DNA from: Curtobacterium sp. MMLR14_010
GTDB taxonomy: Bacteria; Actinomycetota; Actinomycetes; Actinomycetales; Microbacteriaceae
Assembly: GCF_001865015.1 (NCBI RefSeq)
Contig: NZ_MJGV01000046.1
Coordinates: 471,993 to 535,992 of the forward strand
Direction of reading: 5' to 3'
Length of the DNA: 64,000 bases
Shown here in pieces: positions 31,692-39,788 of the stretch. Below the pieces are notes generated by a model. The model had not been told where the DNA came from. It was given only the letters and a program-made list of their open reading frames with translations, and did no database searches. Each line of letters starts with the position of its first letter. The stretch's first letter is position 1. The position numbers and the translations under genes were made by a program.

Positions 31692-33313
31692 TGCTTGACC
31701 TCCTGCAGGTCGTAGTCGATGTCGGTGCGCGAGATGCCGTCCACGAACGCCTGGAGGCTGTCCGCTCGGGAGTTGAGGCGCCAGTCGTTGGTGACGCGGG
31801 CACCGTTCTTCACGGTGGTGACCACCTGGTTGAAGTAGGCGAAGCCGATGACGTCGTCGTTCTCCGGGTCGGCGAGGCCGTCGAAGAGGGACGTCATCCA
31901 CGTGGCCTTCTGGCCGTCGCCGCCGGACTCGGTGGCGCCGATCTCGGCGAGGAGGATCTTCTTGCCCGGCGCCACCTGGCGGATCTGCGCGAGGGTGGCG
32001 TCGAAGGTGCCGGAGAACGACGGGGTGAGCGCGGAGTTGCGGTAGTAGCCGCTCATGCCGGTCCAGTCGACGTAGTCGGCGCCCGGGTAGTAGCTCGCCA
32101 TGTGCTCGACGGTGTTGCCGGACCCGAGGTTGTCGATCCGGGTCGGAGCCCAGAGCCAGATGACGTCGTCGTTCGCGCCCTCGGCCTGGAAGACGTCGTG
32201 CACGTGCTGCCACATCGCCTTGTACGAGCCGACGGCGTTCTGCTGCTTGTCGCCGTCGGACCAGTTGTACCAGTCACCGTTCATCTCATGGTCGAGCCGG
32301 ATGACCATCGGCATCCCGTTCGCCTTGATGGCGGAGGCGGTGCGCTTCAGGTAGTCGTCGAACTTGCCCTGGATGATGTCCTGGTTCGTGTACCCGGGGA
32401 CGTAGGAGACGTCGTTGCCGGTGCCGGCGGGCAGCGTCTCCCAGGTCATGACCGGAAGACGACCGGCTGCCCAGGACCGCTGGACTGCGTTGGCGTTGAA
32501 CTCCTGGTCGAAGCCCTGGAAGTAGCCGGCCATGTTCGTGCCCTTGCCGACCTTGCGGGACACGTCGTCGTACTCGGCCCAGTTGAACGGGGACTGCGTC
32601 GTGTACAGGCCGTACCAGCGCGACGTCTGTGCGAGGACCTCGGCCTTGGTGGGCGTCGAGATCGGCGTCACCGGGGTGGGGTCCTTCGTGGGTGCCGGGG
32701 TCGGCTGCGTGGACGGGCCACCGGGGCCGCCGCCATCCGAGCCGGAGCCGGAGCCGGAACCGGTGCCGTTGGTGCCGGACCCGTTCGAGCCGACCGCCGT
32801 CGCCTCGTGACCCGAGCCGTTCCCGCCGGACCCCGAGCCCGAGCCCGAGCCCGAACCGTTGCCGGAGCCGGAGCCGGAGCCGTTGCCGTTCGACCCGGAG
32901 CCGGACCCGCCCTTCGCACCGGCCGCGGACTTCGCGCCGGCGGCCGAGGCCTTCGCCGACCCGAGCTGCGACTGGAGCGACGCGATCTGCGCCTTGAGCT
33001 GGGAGACCTGGTCGCCACGCGAGCCGGACTGGGCGTTCGTGGACTTGAGCTGTCCCTCGAGCTTCCAGATCTGCTGCTGCGCGGCGTCGAGCCGGACCTG
33101 GAGGGCCTTGGCGTCGACGGTCTTCTCCTGCGCGGTCTTCACGCCGAGCGCGTGGTGGACCGCGGTGGAGACGGGGCTGGACGGCGAGATCCAGACGTTC
33201 CAGGTGATGAGGGCCAGTGCGAGCACGATCGCGGTGGTGCCCACGGCCGTGCGCTTGGCGTGCTTGGAGGAGGGTGCCCACCAGGCGCTGGTGGAGCGGA
33301 AGAGGTCAGACAA
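31688..33313 (-). CDS. Membrane-anchored GH26-like glycoside hydrolase
   Basis: 541-residue protein facing the outside of the cell. An N-terminal membrane anchor (AVGTTAIVLALALITWNVWI) is followed by a coiled-coil-like stretch (VDAKALQVRLDAAQQQIWKLEGQLKSTNAQ) and a striking Ser/Gly/Asn linker from about residue 135 to 200. The catalytic domain has the GH26-like acid/base motif MVIRLDHEMNGDWYNW and a likely nucleophile Glu in KILLAEIGATE, so a beta-mannanase or endoglucanase-type clan A fold is expected. It overlaps both neighbours, between a polysaccharide synthase and ugd, suggesting that it trims or releases the polymer made by the operon. Confidence 0.82.
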   Translation of the reverse strand: MSDLFRSTSAWWAPSSKHAKRTAVGTTAIVLALALITWNVWISPSSPVSTAVHHALGVKTAQEKTVDAKALQVRLDAAQQQIWKLEGQLKSTNAQSGSRGDQVSQLKAQIASLQSQLGSAKASAAGAKSAAGAKGGSGSGSNGNGSGSGSGNGSGSGSGSGSGGNGSGHEATAVGSNGSGTNGTGSGSGSGSDGGGPGGPSTQPTPAPTKDPTPVTPISTPTKAEVLAQTSRWYGLYTTQSPFNWAEYDDVSRKVGKGTNMAGYFQGFDQEFNANAVQRSWAAGRLPVMTWETLPAGTGNDVSYVPGYTNQDIIQGKFDDYLKRTASAIKANGMPMVIRLDHEMNGDWYNWSDGDKQQNAVGSYKAMWQHVHDVFQAEGANDDVIWLWAPTRIDNLGSGNTVEHMASYYPGADYVDWTGMSGYYRNSALTPSFSGTFDATLAQIRQVAPGKKILLAEIGATESGGDGQKATWMTSLFDGLADPENDDVIGFAYFNQVVTTVKNGARVTNDWRLNSRADSLQAFVDGISRTDIDYDLQEVKQ

Positions 33314-34910
33314 TGAGGAACGCCTCCAGGGCGAAGATCGCGAACCCGATGAAGTACGGGATCGACGCGTACGGGTTGTACCGACGACGCGCCTTCACCG
33401 GAGCGGTGCGCGCAGCGGCCGTGTGGGCAGCGGGTGCCGCGGCCGCCGCCGCCGCCTCCCGCCGCGTGGCCAGGACGGTCGTCGTGGAGTTGGTGGTGAC
33501 GTCGAGCTCTCCGGCTCGGCCGTCCGGTGCCGTGAACAGCTCGTCGAACGCGCGGTCCACTGCGGCCTGGTCCGTGGAGTACCCGGCGGGGACCCGGTCG
33601 ACCGGGCTGACGGGCGTCTGCGTCGCGACGGCCTGGGGCTGCACGGGCTCCTCCTCCATCGGCCCACCGGCGTAGGCACCCGCACGGGTGCCCCAGCCGC
33701 TGGCGTGGCCGAGTCGGAAGAACCCGATGAGCCGGATCGGCATGAGGAAGAACGTCGACACGATGATGAACATCGGCAGGCGGAAGAAGTCGCTCGGCTT
33801 CTCGGCGAGGTGCCGCATCTGCCGGATCGCCATGCTGAGCACGCTCGAGATGACCATGAGCGCGGCGACGTAGACGAAGCCGGTCGAGAACCCGTACTGG
33901 TGCAGGATCCCCTGGTAGAGGTTCTCGCCCTGCCCGGTGAACGCGCGGTAGACCCACCCGGCGATCACGCCGAAGAGCATGAACGGCAGGATGATGTCGG
34001 TGATGAAGAACAGCGCCAGCACCGGGGCGTGGCCGAGCATCCAGGGCATCATCCGCAGCGTGTTGTACTGCGAACCGCGGGCCCAGCGGAGCTGCTGCTT
34101 GAACAGCTTCTTCACCTGCAGCGGAGCGTCCGTGTAGACCAGCGACGTGTACTGGTAGACGGTCCGGTAGCCCTCCTTGAGCGTCAGGTTCGTCAGCGTG
34201 CGGTCGTCGGAGACCTCGAGGAAGACGCCCATGAACTTCTCGTGCATGAAGCGGTCCATGACGCGCATGAGGATGTTCCGGCGGAACGCGATCGTGCGCC
34301 CGGGCAGGCAGCCGATCTGTCCGAGGACGCTCTGCGCGGGCATCGAGTACAGCGCGCGGGAGTTCTCCAGCCAGTCCGCCCAGCGGGTGATCCAGGAGCG
34401 CTCGGGCTCGAGGATGCGCTGCCGGGTGGTGACGCCGCCGACGGACTCGTCGGCGAACGGCCGGAGCAGTTCCTCGAGCGCGCCGGGCGTCCAGACGGTG
34501 TCGGAGTCGACGAGCACCGTGATGTCGCCGTTCGACATCTCGGTGCCGACCTTGACGGCGTTGCGCTTGCCGGGGATCGGGGTGTGGGTCCAGCGGACGA
34601 GTGGGGCGAACTCGTCGCAGACCTCCTCGAGGGCCTCGTTGCGGGCGCCGTTGATGACGACGATGATCTCGCCGGGGCGCTGCTCGACCATGCGGCCGAT
34701 GACGTCCCGGAAGAGGTCGAGTGGCTCGTCCACCACGGGGACGACGACACTCGTCGTCCCGGTGTACGTGCCGGTGAAGGGGCGGTAGCGGGCGGACAGG
34801 ACGACCTTGAGCAACCAGAGGAGCCAGATCACCGCGGAGTACACGGCGAACAGGTAGAACTCTGGGTGCCCGTCGACCATCTGCCTGATCTGCAGAATGA
34901 AGGTGAACAT
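33306..34910 (-). CDS. Processive GT2 polysaccharide synthase, hyaluronan-synthase-like
   Basis: 534-residue membrane glycosyltransferase. One N-terminal helix (FYLFAVYSAVIWLLWLLKVVL) precedes the catalytic domain, which has VPVVDEP, VLVDSDTVWTPG, SDDRTLTNLTLKEG (compare GDDRxLTN of HasA) and the processivity motif QQLRWARG. Three or four further helices follow, then a 110-residue polar, Ala-rich tail and a last helix (YFIGFAIFALEAFLI). Start ATG at 34910 has AGGGA upstream; longer in-frame starts are unsupported. With ugd downstream, a glucuronate-containing extracellular polymer is likely. The exact product is unknown. Confidence 0.85.
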   Translation of the reverse strand: MFTFILQIRQMVDGHPEFYLFAVYSAVIWLLWLLKVVLSARYRPFTGTYTGTTSVVVPVVDEPLDLFRDVIGRMVEQRPGEIIVVINGARNEALEEVCDEFAPLVRWTHTPIPGKRNAVKVGTEMSNGDITVLVDSDTVWTPGALEELLRPFADESVGGVTTRQRILEPERSWITRWADWLENSRALYSMPAQSVLGQIGCLPGRTIAFRRNILMRVMDRFMHEKFMGVFLEVSDDRTLTNLTLKEGYRTVYQYTSLVYTDAPLQVKKLFKQQLRWARGSQYNTLRMMPWMLGHAPVLALFFITDIILPFMLFGVIAGWVYRAFTGQGENLYQGILHQYGFSTGFVYVAALMVISSVLSMAIRQMRHLAEKPSDFFRLPMFIIVSTFFLMPIRLIGFFRLGHASGWGTRAGAYAGGPMEEEPVQPQAVATQTPVSPVDRVPAGYSTDQAAVDRAFDELFTAPDGRAGELDVTTNSTTTVLATRREAAAAAAAPAAHTAAARTAPVKARRRYNPYASIPYFIGFAIFALEAFLIV

Positions 34911-35411
34911 CGATCCCTGCTGCAACGTTCGAGGGGGAGATTCCGCGCCATCGGAGAATCGGGGTCGGTTCGGGTGTCTCCATTGACGCATCCCGGAGTG
35001 GACCGCTGCAACGCGTCCCCCGACCGAGGGTGTTTCCGTTCCGTGACGGGGTACGTCGGAGTCCCCCTCGCACTCACCGCAGTGGTCCCCTCCGTTGCTG
35101 ACAGCACATCGGCGGACCACGTCGACCGCTCGCCTCGCGGCGCACCGCCGGGTCGCCAGCCTGGAGGCTCGGTGTGCGTCCCTGGGAAAGCCCTGGTCAC
35201 GACTCGGTCACCGGGCGCGTCGTCGGTCCCGCCCACACAGCGGCATCAGGCGGTGCGATGTCAGTCCGACTCGTCGCCGCCGACAGCGTCGCGGTACCCA
35301 GCGGGGTACAGATCGGCCCGCTCCGGGGGACGGATCACGACACGAGGAATTAACGTGCGCGGAGCCGACCGCTCGACCCGGAACATGGAGTCCCGGGCGT
35401 GTCGCGAGGCG
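34911..35411. other. 500-bp non-coding region upstream of the polysaccharide operon
   Basis: No gene is credible here; it separates the glnE stop codon from the GT2 start, with both genes on the minus strand. It must contain the operon promoter and possibly a long leader. A half copy of the CCTGGAGGCTCGGTG repeat lies near 35160. I do not recognise a riboswitch or operator. Confidence 0.45.
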
Positions 35412-38381
35412 TCAGACGCCGTAGAACTCGCGCTCGAAGACCTGCCGAGCGCGCCGGGTGACGCCGAGGTAGTCCTCCTCGAGCTCGGACGCCGAGCCCG
35501 GCGGGTACTCCATCAGCCGCGCGATGCCCTCGAGCTGGATGCGGTCGACGGGCAGCACGTCGGTCGTCTTCCCCGACCAGAGCACGAGGGCACTGCGGGT
35601 CCGGGACGCGAACCGCCACGCGGCCGCCAGACGCTCGCCGTCCTCGGGCGCGACGAGGCCCTCGGCGACGGCGCCGTCGAGGGCGTCGAGCGTCGAGGTC
35701 GTGCGGAGCGCGGGGACGTGCAGCGCGTGCTGGAGCTGGAGCAGCTGGACGAACCACTCGACGTCGCTGAGGGACCCGCGGCCGAGCTTGAGGTGCCGTG
35801 CGGGGTCGGCGCCGCGTGGGAGCCGCTCGGACTCGACCCTGGCCTTGATGCGCCGGACCTCGCGGACCTCGCGCTCGGCGATGGACGCCGGGTAGCGGGT
35901 GCGGTCGGCCAGGTGCTCGAAGTCCCGGAGCAGGGCGTCGTCCCCGACGGCACCCCGGGCACGCAGCAACGCCTGGGCCTCCCACGTCAGGGACCAGCGG
36001 GCGTAGTAGGCGCCGTACGAGTCGAGCGTGCGGGTGACGGGACCGTTCTTGCCCTCCGGGCGCAGGTCGATGTCGAGGTCGAACGGGTAGAGCGCGTCCT
36101 CGGTCAGGCGGTTCAGCTCGCGGACGATCGTCTGCGCCGCTCGCGAGGCGGTCTCCGGCGGCAGGTCGGTGCCGCGGTGGACGTAGAGCACGTCGGCGTC
36201 CGAACCGAACCCGAGCTCACGACCGCCGTAGCGCCCCATCGCGATGACGCCGAACTCCAGGCCGGCGGGGGCGTCCCGCCGTGCGAGCTCGAGCGCGCCG
36301 GTCAGCGTCGCCTCGGTGATGTCGCTGAGGGCGGGACCGAGCCGGTCGACGTCGATCCGGCCGAGCGTCGCCGCCATGCCGAGCCGCAGGGTCTCGCGGC
36401 GTCGCACGGAGCGGATCAACGAGGCCGCCGCGTCGACGTCGTCCCCGTGGCGCGCGGTCGTCGCCCGGACCTCGGAGAGCAGGGCCGCCACGGGTCGGGC
36501 CTGCAGCAGCGTCTCGGGTTCGTCGAGCCAGGCCACGGCCTCGGGGAACCGTTCGAGGAGCCCGGACAGGAACGCCGACTCGGACAGCACGGTCGTCAGG
36601 CTGTGCGCGGCGCCCGCGGAGTCCCGGAGCATGCGGAGGAACCAGCTCGACTCCCCCAGGCGGTCGCTGAGCCGGCGGAAGGCCAGCAGGGCGCGGTCGG
36701 GAGCCGGTCCCTCCGCCATCCACCGGAGCAGGACGGGCAGCAGGTTCCGCTGGATCGCGGCACGACGGCTCGTGCCCTGCGTCAGCGCCCGGATGTGCCC
36801 GAGCGCACCGTCCGGGTCGACGAAGCCGATCGCGCCGAGGCGGTCGCTCGCCTGGTCGCTCGTCAGCACGATCTCGCCGTCGGACGCCGCGACCGCCGAC
36901 AGCAGCGGGCGGTAGAACAGCCGCTCGTGCAGGCCTCGGACCTCGAGCTTCACCGAGCGCCACCGGGTCTCGAGCGCCGCGGCGGACGTCGCCAGGCCGC
37001 TCGACCGCGCGAGGACGCGGAGCTCGTCCTGGTCCGACGGCATCAGGTGGGTGCGCTGGAGGTACCGGAGCTGGATGCGGTGCTCGAGCACGCGGAGCAG
37101 CGCGTAGTCCGGGCCGAAGCGGGCCGCCTCTGGACGGCCGACGTACCCGGCGGCCGCGAGGGCGTCCATCGCGTCGAGGGTCGAGCGGGCACGGACGCCC
37201 TCGTCGTCACGCCCGTGGACGAGCTGCAGCAGCTGCACGGTGAACTCGACGTCGCGCAGGCCGCCGGGGCCGAGCTTGAGCTGGCGGTCGACCTCGGCGT
37301 CCGGGATGTTGTCCGTGACCCGCTCGCGCATCCGCTGCACGGACTCCACGAAGCCCGGTCGGCCCGAGGAGTTCCACACGAACGGGGCGACGGCAGCGGC
37401 GTAGCGCTCCCCCAGGTCGATCGACCCGGCGATCGGTCGCGCCTTGAGCAGCGCCTGGAACTCCCACCCCTTCGCCCAGCGCTCGTAGTACGCGACGTGC
37501 GAGTCGAGCGTCCGGACGAGGGCACCGTCCTTGCCCTCGGGTCGGAGGGCGGCGTCCACCTCCCAGAGCCCGGGTTCGGCGGCGAGGTCCGTGATGACGT
37601 GCGTCGCCGCGATCGCGATGCGGGTGGCGATGAGCACCGCGCGGTCCGTGCCGACGCCGGTGCCCGTCTCCGGGTCGAGCGTCGGTTCGGTCACGAAGAT
37701 GACGTCGACGTCGCTGACGTAGTTGAGCTCGCGTGCGCCCGCCTTGCCCATCGCGATGACGGCGAGCGGGGTGGCGTCGACGTCGGCACGGGGGAAGGGG
37801 ACCTCGCGCCGGGCGACGTCCACGGCGACGTCGAGCGCGGCACCGGCGAGGTCGGCCAGGCCAGCGGCGACCGCGGGGAAGGCATCGGTCGGCGACGGGT
37901 TCAGGACGTCGAACAGCGCGATCTGCGCGAGGTGGCGGCGGTAGCGCACGCGGAGGCGCATGCGCGCGTCCTCGTCCACCGCGCTGTCGACGGCCTGGGT
38001 CAGCGACTCCGTGTACGCCTGCTGGGACCACGGTGCCGTGACCGGGTCGAGCAGCAGCGCGAGCTCTGCGGGGCGTCGCTGCAGGAACTCACCGAGCCCG
38101 ACGGAAGCGCCGAGCAGCCGGACGAGCCGTTCGGTCGCGGCGTCGTCCTCGAGCACCGCGCGGAGTTGGTCCGGGTGGCGCTCCATGAGCCGCTCGAGCC
38201 GGCGGAGGGCCCCGTCCGGGTCAGCGGTGACGCCCCAGAGCCCGGGCACGTCGGTCACCGAGACACGCATGGCCGCGCCGAAGCGCTCCTGCAGGTCGGC
38301 GAGCCGGTCGAGGCTCTCCGAGAGCTCCGCGAAGCCCACGCGGGCCAGCTCGGAGCGCGACGTCTTCGTCCTGCCGGTCAC
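35412..38381 (-). CDS. glnE: Glutamine synthetase adenylyltransferase / deadenylylase
   Basis: Bifunctional enzyme that adds or removes AMP on the regulatory tyrosine of glutamine synthetase. The 989-residue protein has the expected duplicated nucleotidyltransferase domains: the first with AMGKAGARELNYVSDVDVIFV (deadenylylation half) and the second with AMGRYGGRELGFGSDADVLYV (adenylylation half), each followed by a GPGGLRDVEF or RGSLSDVEWFVQLLQL helical motif. The GTG at 38381 (MTGRTKTSRSEL) lies 11 bases after the glnA2 stop, so it is coupled to glnA2. Its target tyrosine is in GlnA at 28.4 kb, not in GlnA2. Confidence 0.93.
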   Translation of the reverse strand: MTGRTKTSRSELARVGFAELSESLDRLADLQERFGAAMRVSVTDVPGLWGVTADPDGALRRLERLMERHPDQLRAVLEDDAATERLVRLLGASVGLGEFLQRRPAELALLLDPVTAPWSQQAYTESLTQAVDSAVDEDARMRLRVRYRRHLAQIALFDVLNPSPTDAFPAVAAGLADLAGAALDVAVDVARREVPFPRADVDATPLAVIAMGKAGARELNYVSDVDVIFVTEPTLDPETGTGVGTDRAVLIATRIAIAATHVITDLAAEPGLWEVDAALRPEGKDGALVRTLDSHVAYYERWAKGWEFQALLKARPIAGSIDLGERYAAAVAPFVWNSSGRPGFVESVQRMRERVTDNIPDAEVDRQLKLGPGGLRDVEFTVQLLQLVHGRDDEGVRARSTLDAMDALAAAGYVGRPEAARFGPDYALLRVLEHRIQLRYLQRTHLMPSDQDELRVLARSSGLATSAAALETRWRSVKLEVRGLHERLFYRPLLSAVAASDGEIVLTSDQASDRLGAIGFVDPDGALGHIRALTQGTSRRAAIQRNLLPVLLRWMAEGPAPDRALLAFRRLSDRLGESSWFLRMLRDSAGAAHSLTTVLSESAFLSGLLERFPEAVAWLDEPETLLQARPVAALLSEVRATTARHGDDVDAAASLIRSVRRRETLRLGMAATLGRIDVDRLGPALSDITEATLTGALELARRDAPAGLEFGVIAMGRYGGRELGFGSDADVLYVHRGTDLPPETASRAAQTIVRELNRLTEDALYPFDLDIDLRPEGKNGPVTRTLDSYGAYYARWSLTWEAQALLRARGAVGDDALLRDFEHLADRTRYPASIAEREVREVRRIKARVESERLPRGADPARHLKLGRGSLSDVEWFVQLLQLQHALHVPALRTTSTLDALDGAVAEGLVAPEDGERLAAAWRFASRTRSALVLWSGKTTDVLPVDRIQLEGIARLMEYPPGSASELEEDYLGVTRRARQVFEREFYGV

Positions 38382-38392
38382 GGTGCTGCGGG

Positions 38393-39730
38393 CTAGAGCA
38401 TGCCGAGGTTGGTGTCCAGCTCGAACGGCGTGACCTGGTCGCGGTAGCGCTTCCACTCCTGCCGCTTGTTCAGCAGCACGAAGTTGAAGACCTGCTCGCC
38501 GAGGGTCTCCGCCACGAGCTCGGAGTCCTCCATCAGGGACAGCGCGTGGTCGAGGCTGGCGGGCAGCTGCGCGTAGCCGAGGGCCTTGCGCTCCGAGTCC
38601 GTCAGGCTCCAGACGTTGTCCTCGGCCTCGGCGGGGAGCTCGTAGCCCTCCTCGATGCCCTTGAGACCGGCGGCGAGGATGAGCGAGTACGCCAGGTACG
38701 GGTTGGCCGCCGAGTCGATGCCGCGGTACTCGATGCGCGAGGACTGGCCCTTGTTCGGCTTGTAGAGCGGCACGCGCACCAGGGCGGAGCGGTTGTTGTG
38801 GCCCCACGTGACGAACGAGGGGGCCTCGTCGCCGCCCCAGAGCCGCTTGTACGAGTTCACGAACTGGTTCGTGACCGCCGTGATCTCGGGGGCGTGCCGG
38901 AGCAGGCCCGCGATGAAGTGCTTGGCCGTCGGGGAGAGCTGGTACTCGCCGCCGGGCTCGAAGAACGCGTTCTGGTCACCCTCGAACAGCGACACGTGCG
39001 TGTGCATGCCCGAGCCGGGCTGCCCGGAGATCGGCTTCGGCATGAACGTCGCGTAGACGCCCTGCTCGATGGCGACCTCCTTCACCACGGTGCGGAAGGT
39101 CATGATGTTGTCGGCCATGGTCAGCGCGTCGGCGTACCGCAGGTCGATCTCGTTCTGCCCGGGGCCGGCCTCGTGGTGGCTGAACTCCACCGAGATGCCG
39201 AGGTCCTCGAGCATCCGGACGGCACGGCGACGGAAGTCGTGCGCGCTGCCGCCGGGGACGTTGTCGAAGTAGCCGGCCTGGTCGACGGGCTTCGGGCCGC
39301 CGTCCTTCCAGTCGCGGTCCTTGAGCAGGTAGAACTCGATCTCAGGGTGCGTGTAGAACGTGAACCCGTGGTCGCTCGCCCGCGCCAGGGTGCGCTTGAG
39401 GACGTTGCGCGGGTCGGCGACGGCGGGCTGGCCGTCCGGCGTCGCGATGTCGCAGAACATCCGCGCGGTGGGGTCGATTTCCCCGCGCCACGGCAGGATC
39501 TGGAACGTCGAGGGGTCCGGGTGCGCCAGGACGTCGGCCTCGTACGAGCGGCTGAGGCCCTCGATCGCGGAGCCGTCGAACCCGATGCCCTCGGCGAACG
39601 CGCCCTCGACCTCGGCCGGGGCGATCGCGACCGACTTCAGCGTGCCGATGACGTCCGTGAACCAGAGTCGGATGAACTTGATGCCCCGCTCCTCGATGGT
39701 GCGGAGCACGAAGTCCGTCTGCTTGTCCAT
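38393..39730 (-). CDS. glnA2: Glutamine synthetase GlnA2
   Basis: Second type-I glutamine synthetase, 445 residues, shorter than GlnA. Motifs include MDKQTDFVLRTIEERGIKFIRLWFTDVIGTLKS, EGIGFDGSAIEGLSR, HPEIEFYLL, GSGMHTHVSLF and NNRSALVRVP. In place of the adenylylation site (DLYELPPEE in GlnA) it reads DNVWSLTDSERKAL, with no tyrosine, so it should escape GlnE control. GAAAGGG precedes the ATG. It is the first gene of a glnA2-glnE operon and diverges from nadE, with which it appears to share a palindromic CTAGCCTA -10 region. In vivo substrate (ammonia or a polyamine/amine) is unproven. Confidence 0.92.
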   Translation of the reverse strand: MDKQTDFVLRTIEERGIKFIRLWFTDVIGTLKSVAIAPAEVEGAFAEGIGFDGSAIEGLSRSYEADVLAHPDPSTFQILPWRGEIDPTARMFCDIATPDGQPAVADPRNVLKRTLARASDHGFTFYTHPEIEFYLLKDRDWKDGGPKPVDQAGYFDNVPGGSAHDFRRRAVRMLEDLGISVEFSHHEAGPGQNEIDLRYADALTMADNIMTFRTVVKEVAIEQGVYATFMPKPISGQPGSGMHTHVSLFEGDQNAFFEPGGEYQLSPTAKHFIAGLLRHAPEITAVTNQFVNSYKRLWGGDEAPSFVTWGHNNRSALVRVPLYKPNKGQSSRIEYRGIDSAANPYLAYSLILAAGLKGIEEGYELPAEAEDNVWSLTDSERKALGYAQLPASLDHALSLMEDSELVAETLGEQVFNFVLLNKRQEWKRYRDQVTPFELDTNLGML

Positions 39731-39788
39731 GCACGCCCTTTCCGCGTTCCACGGCCGCGCGGCGACCGTGGTCAATAGGCTAGTGCTC

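Noticed and set aside
34911..35411. Cyclic di-GMP or cyclic di-AMP riboswitch before the GT2 gene
   Set aside because: Attractive for an exopolysaccharide operon, but I could not find the conserved core sequences of either class by eye.
32859..38396. 1845-residue plus-strand frame across GT2 and glnE
   Set aside because: Very long but low-complexity and antisense to two genes with clear motifs. Length alone is weak evidence at this GC content.
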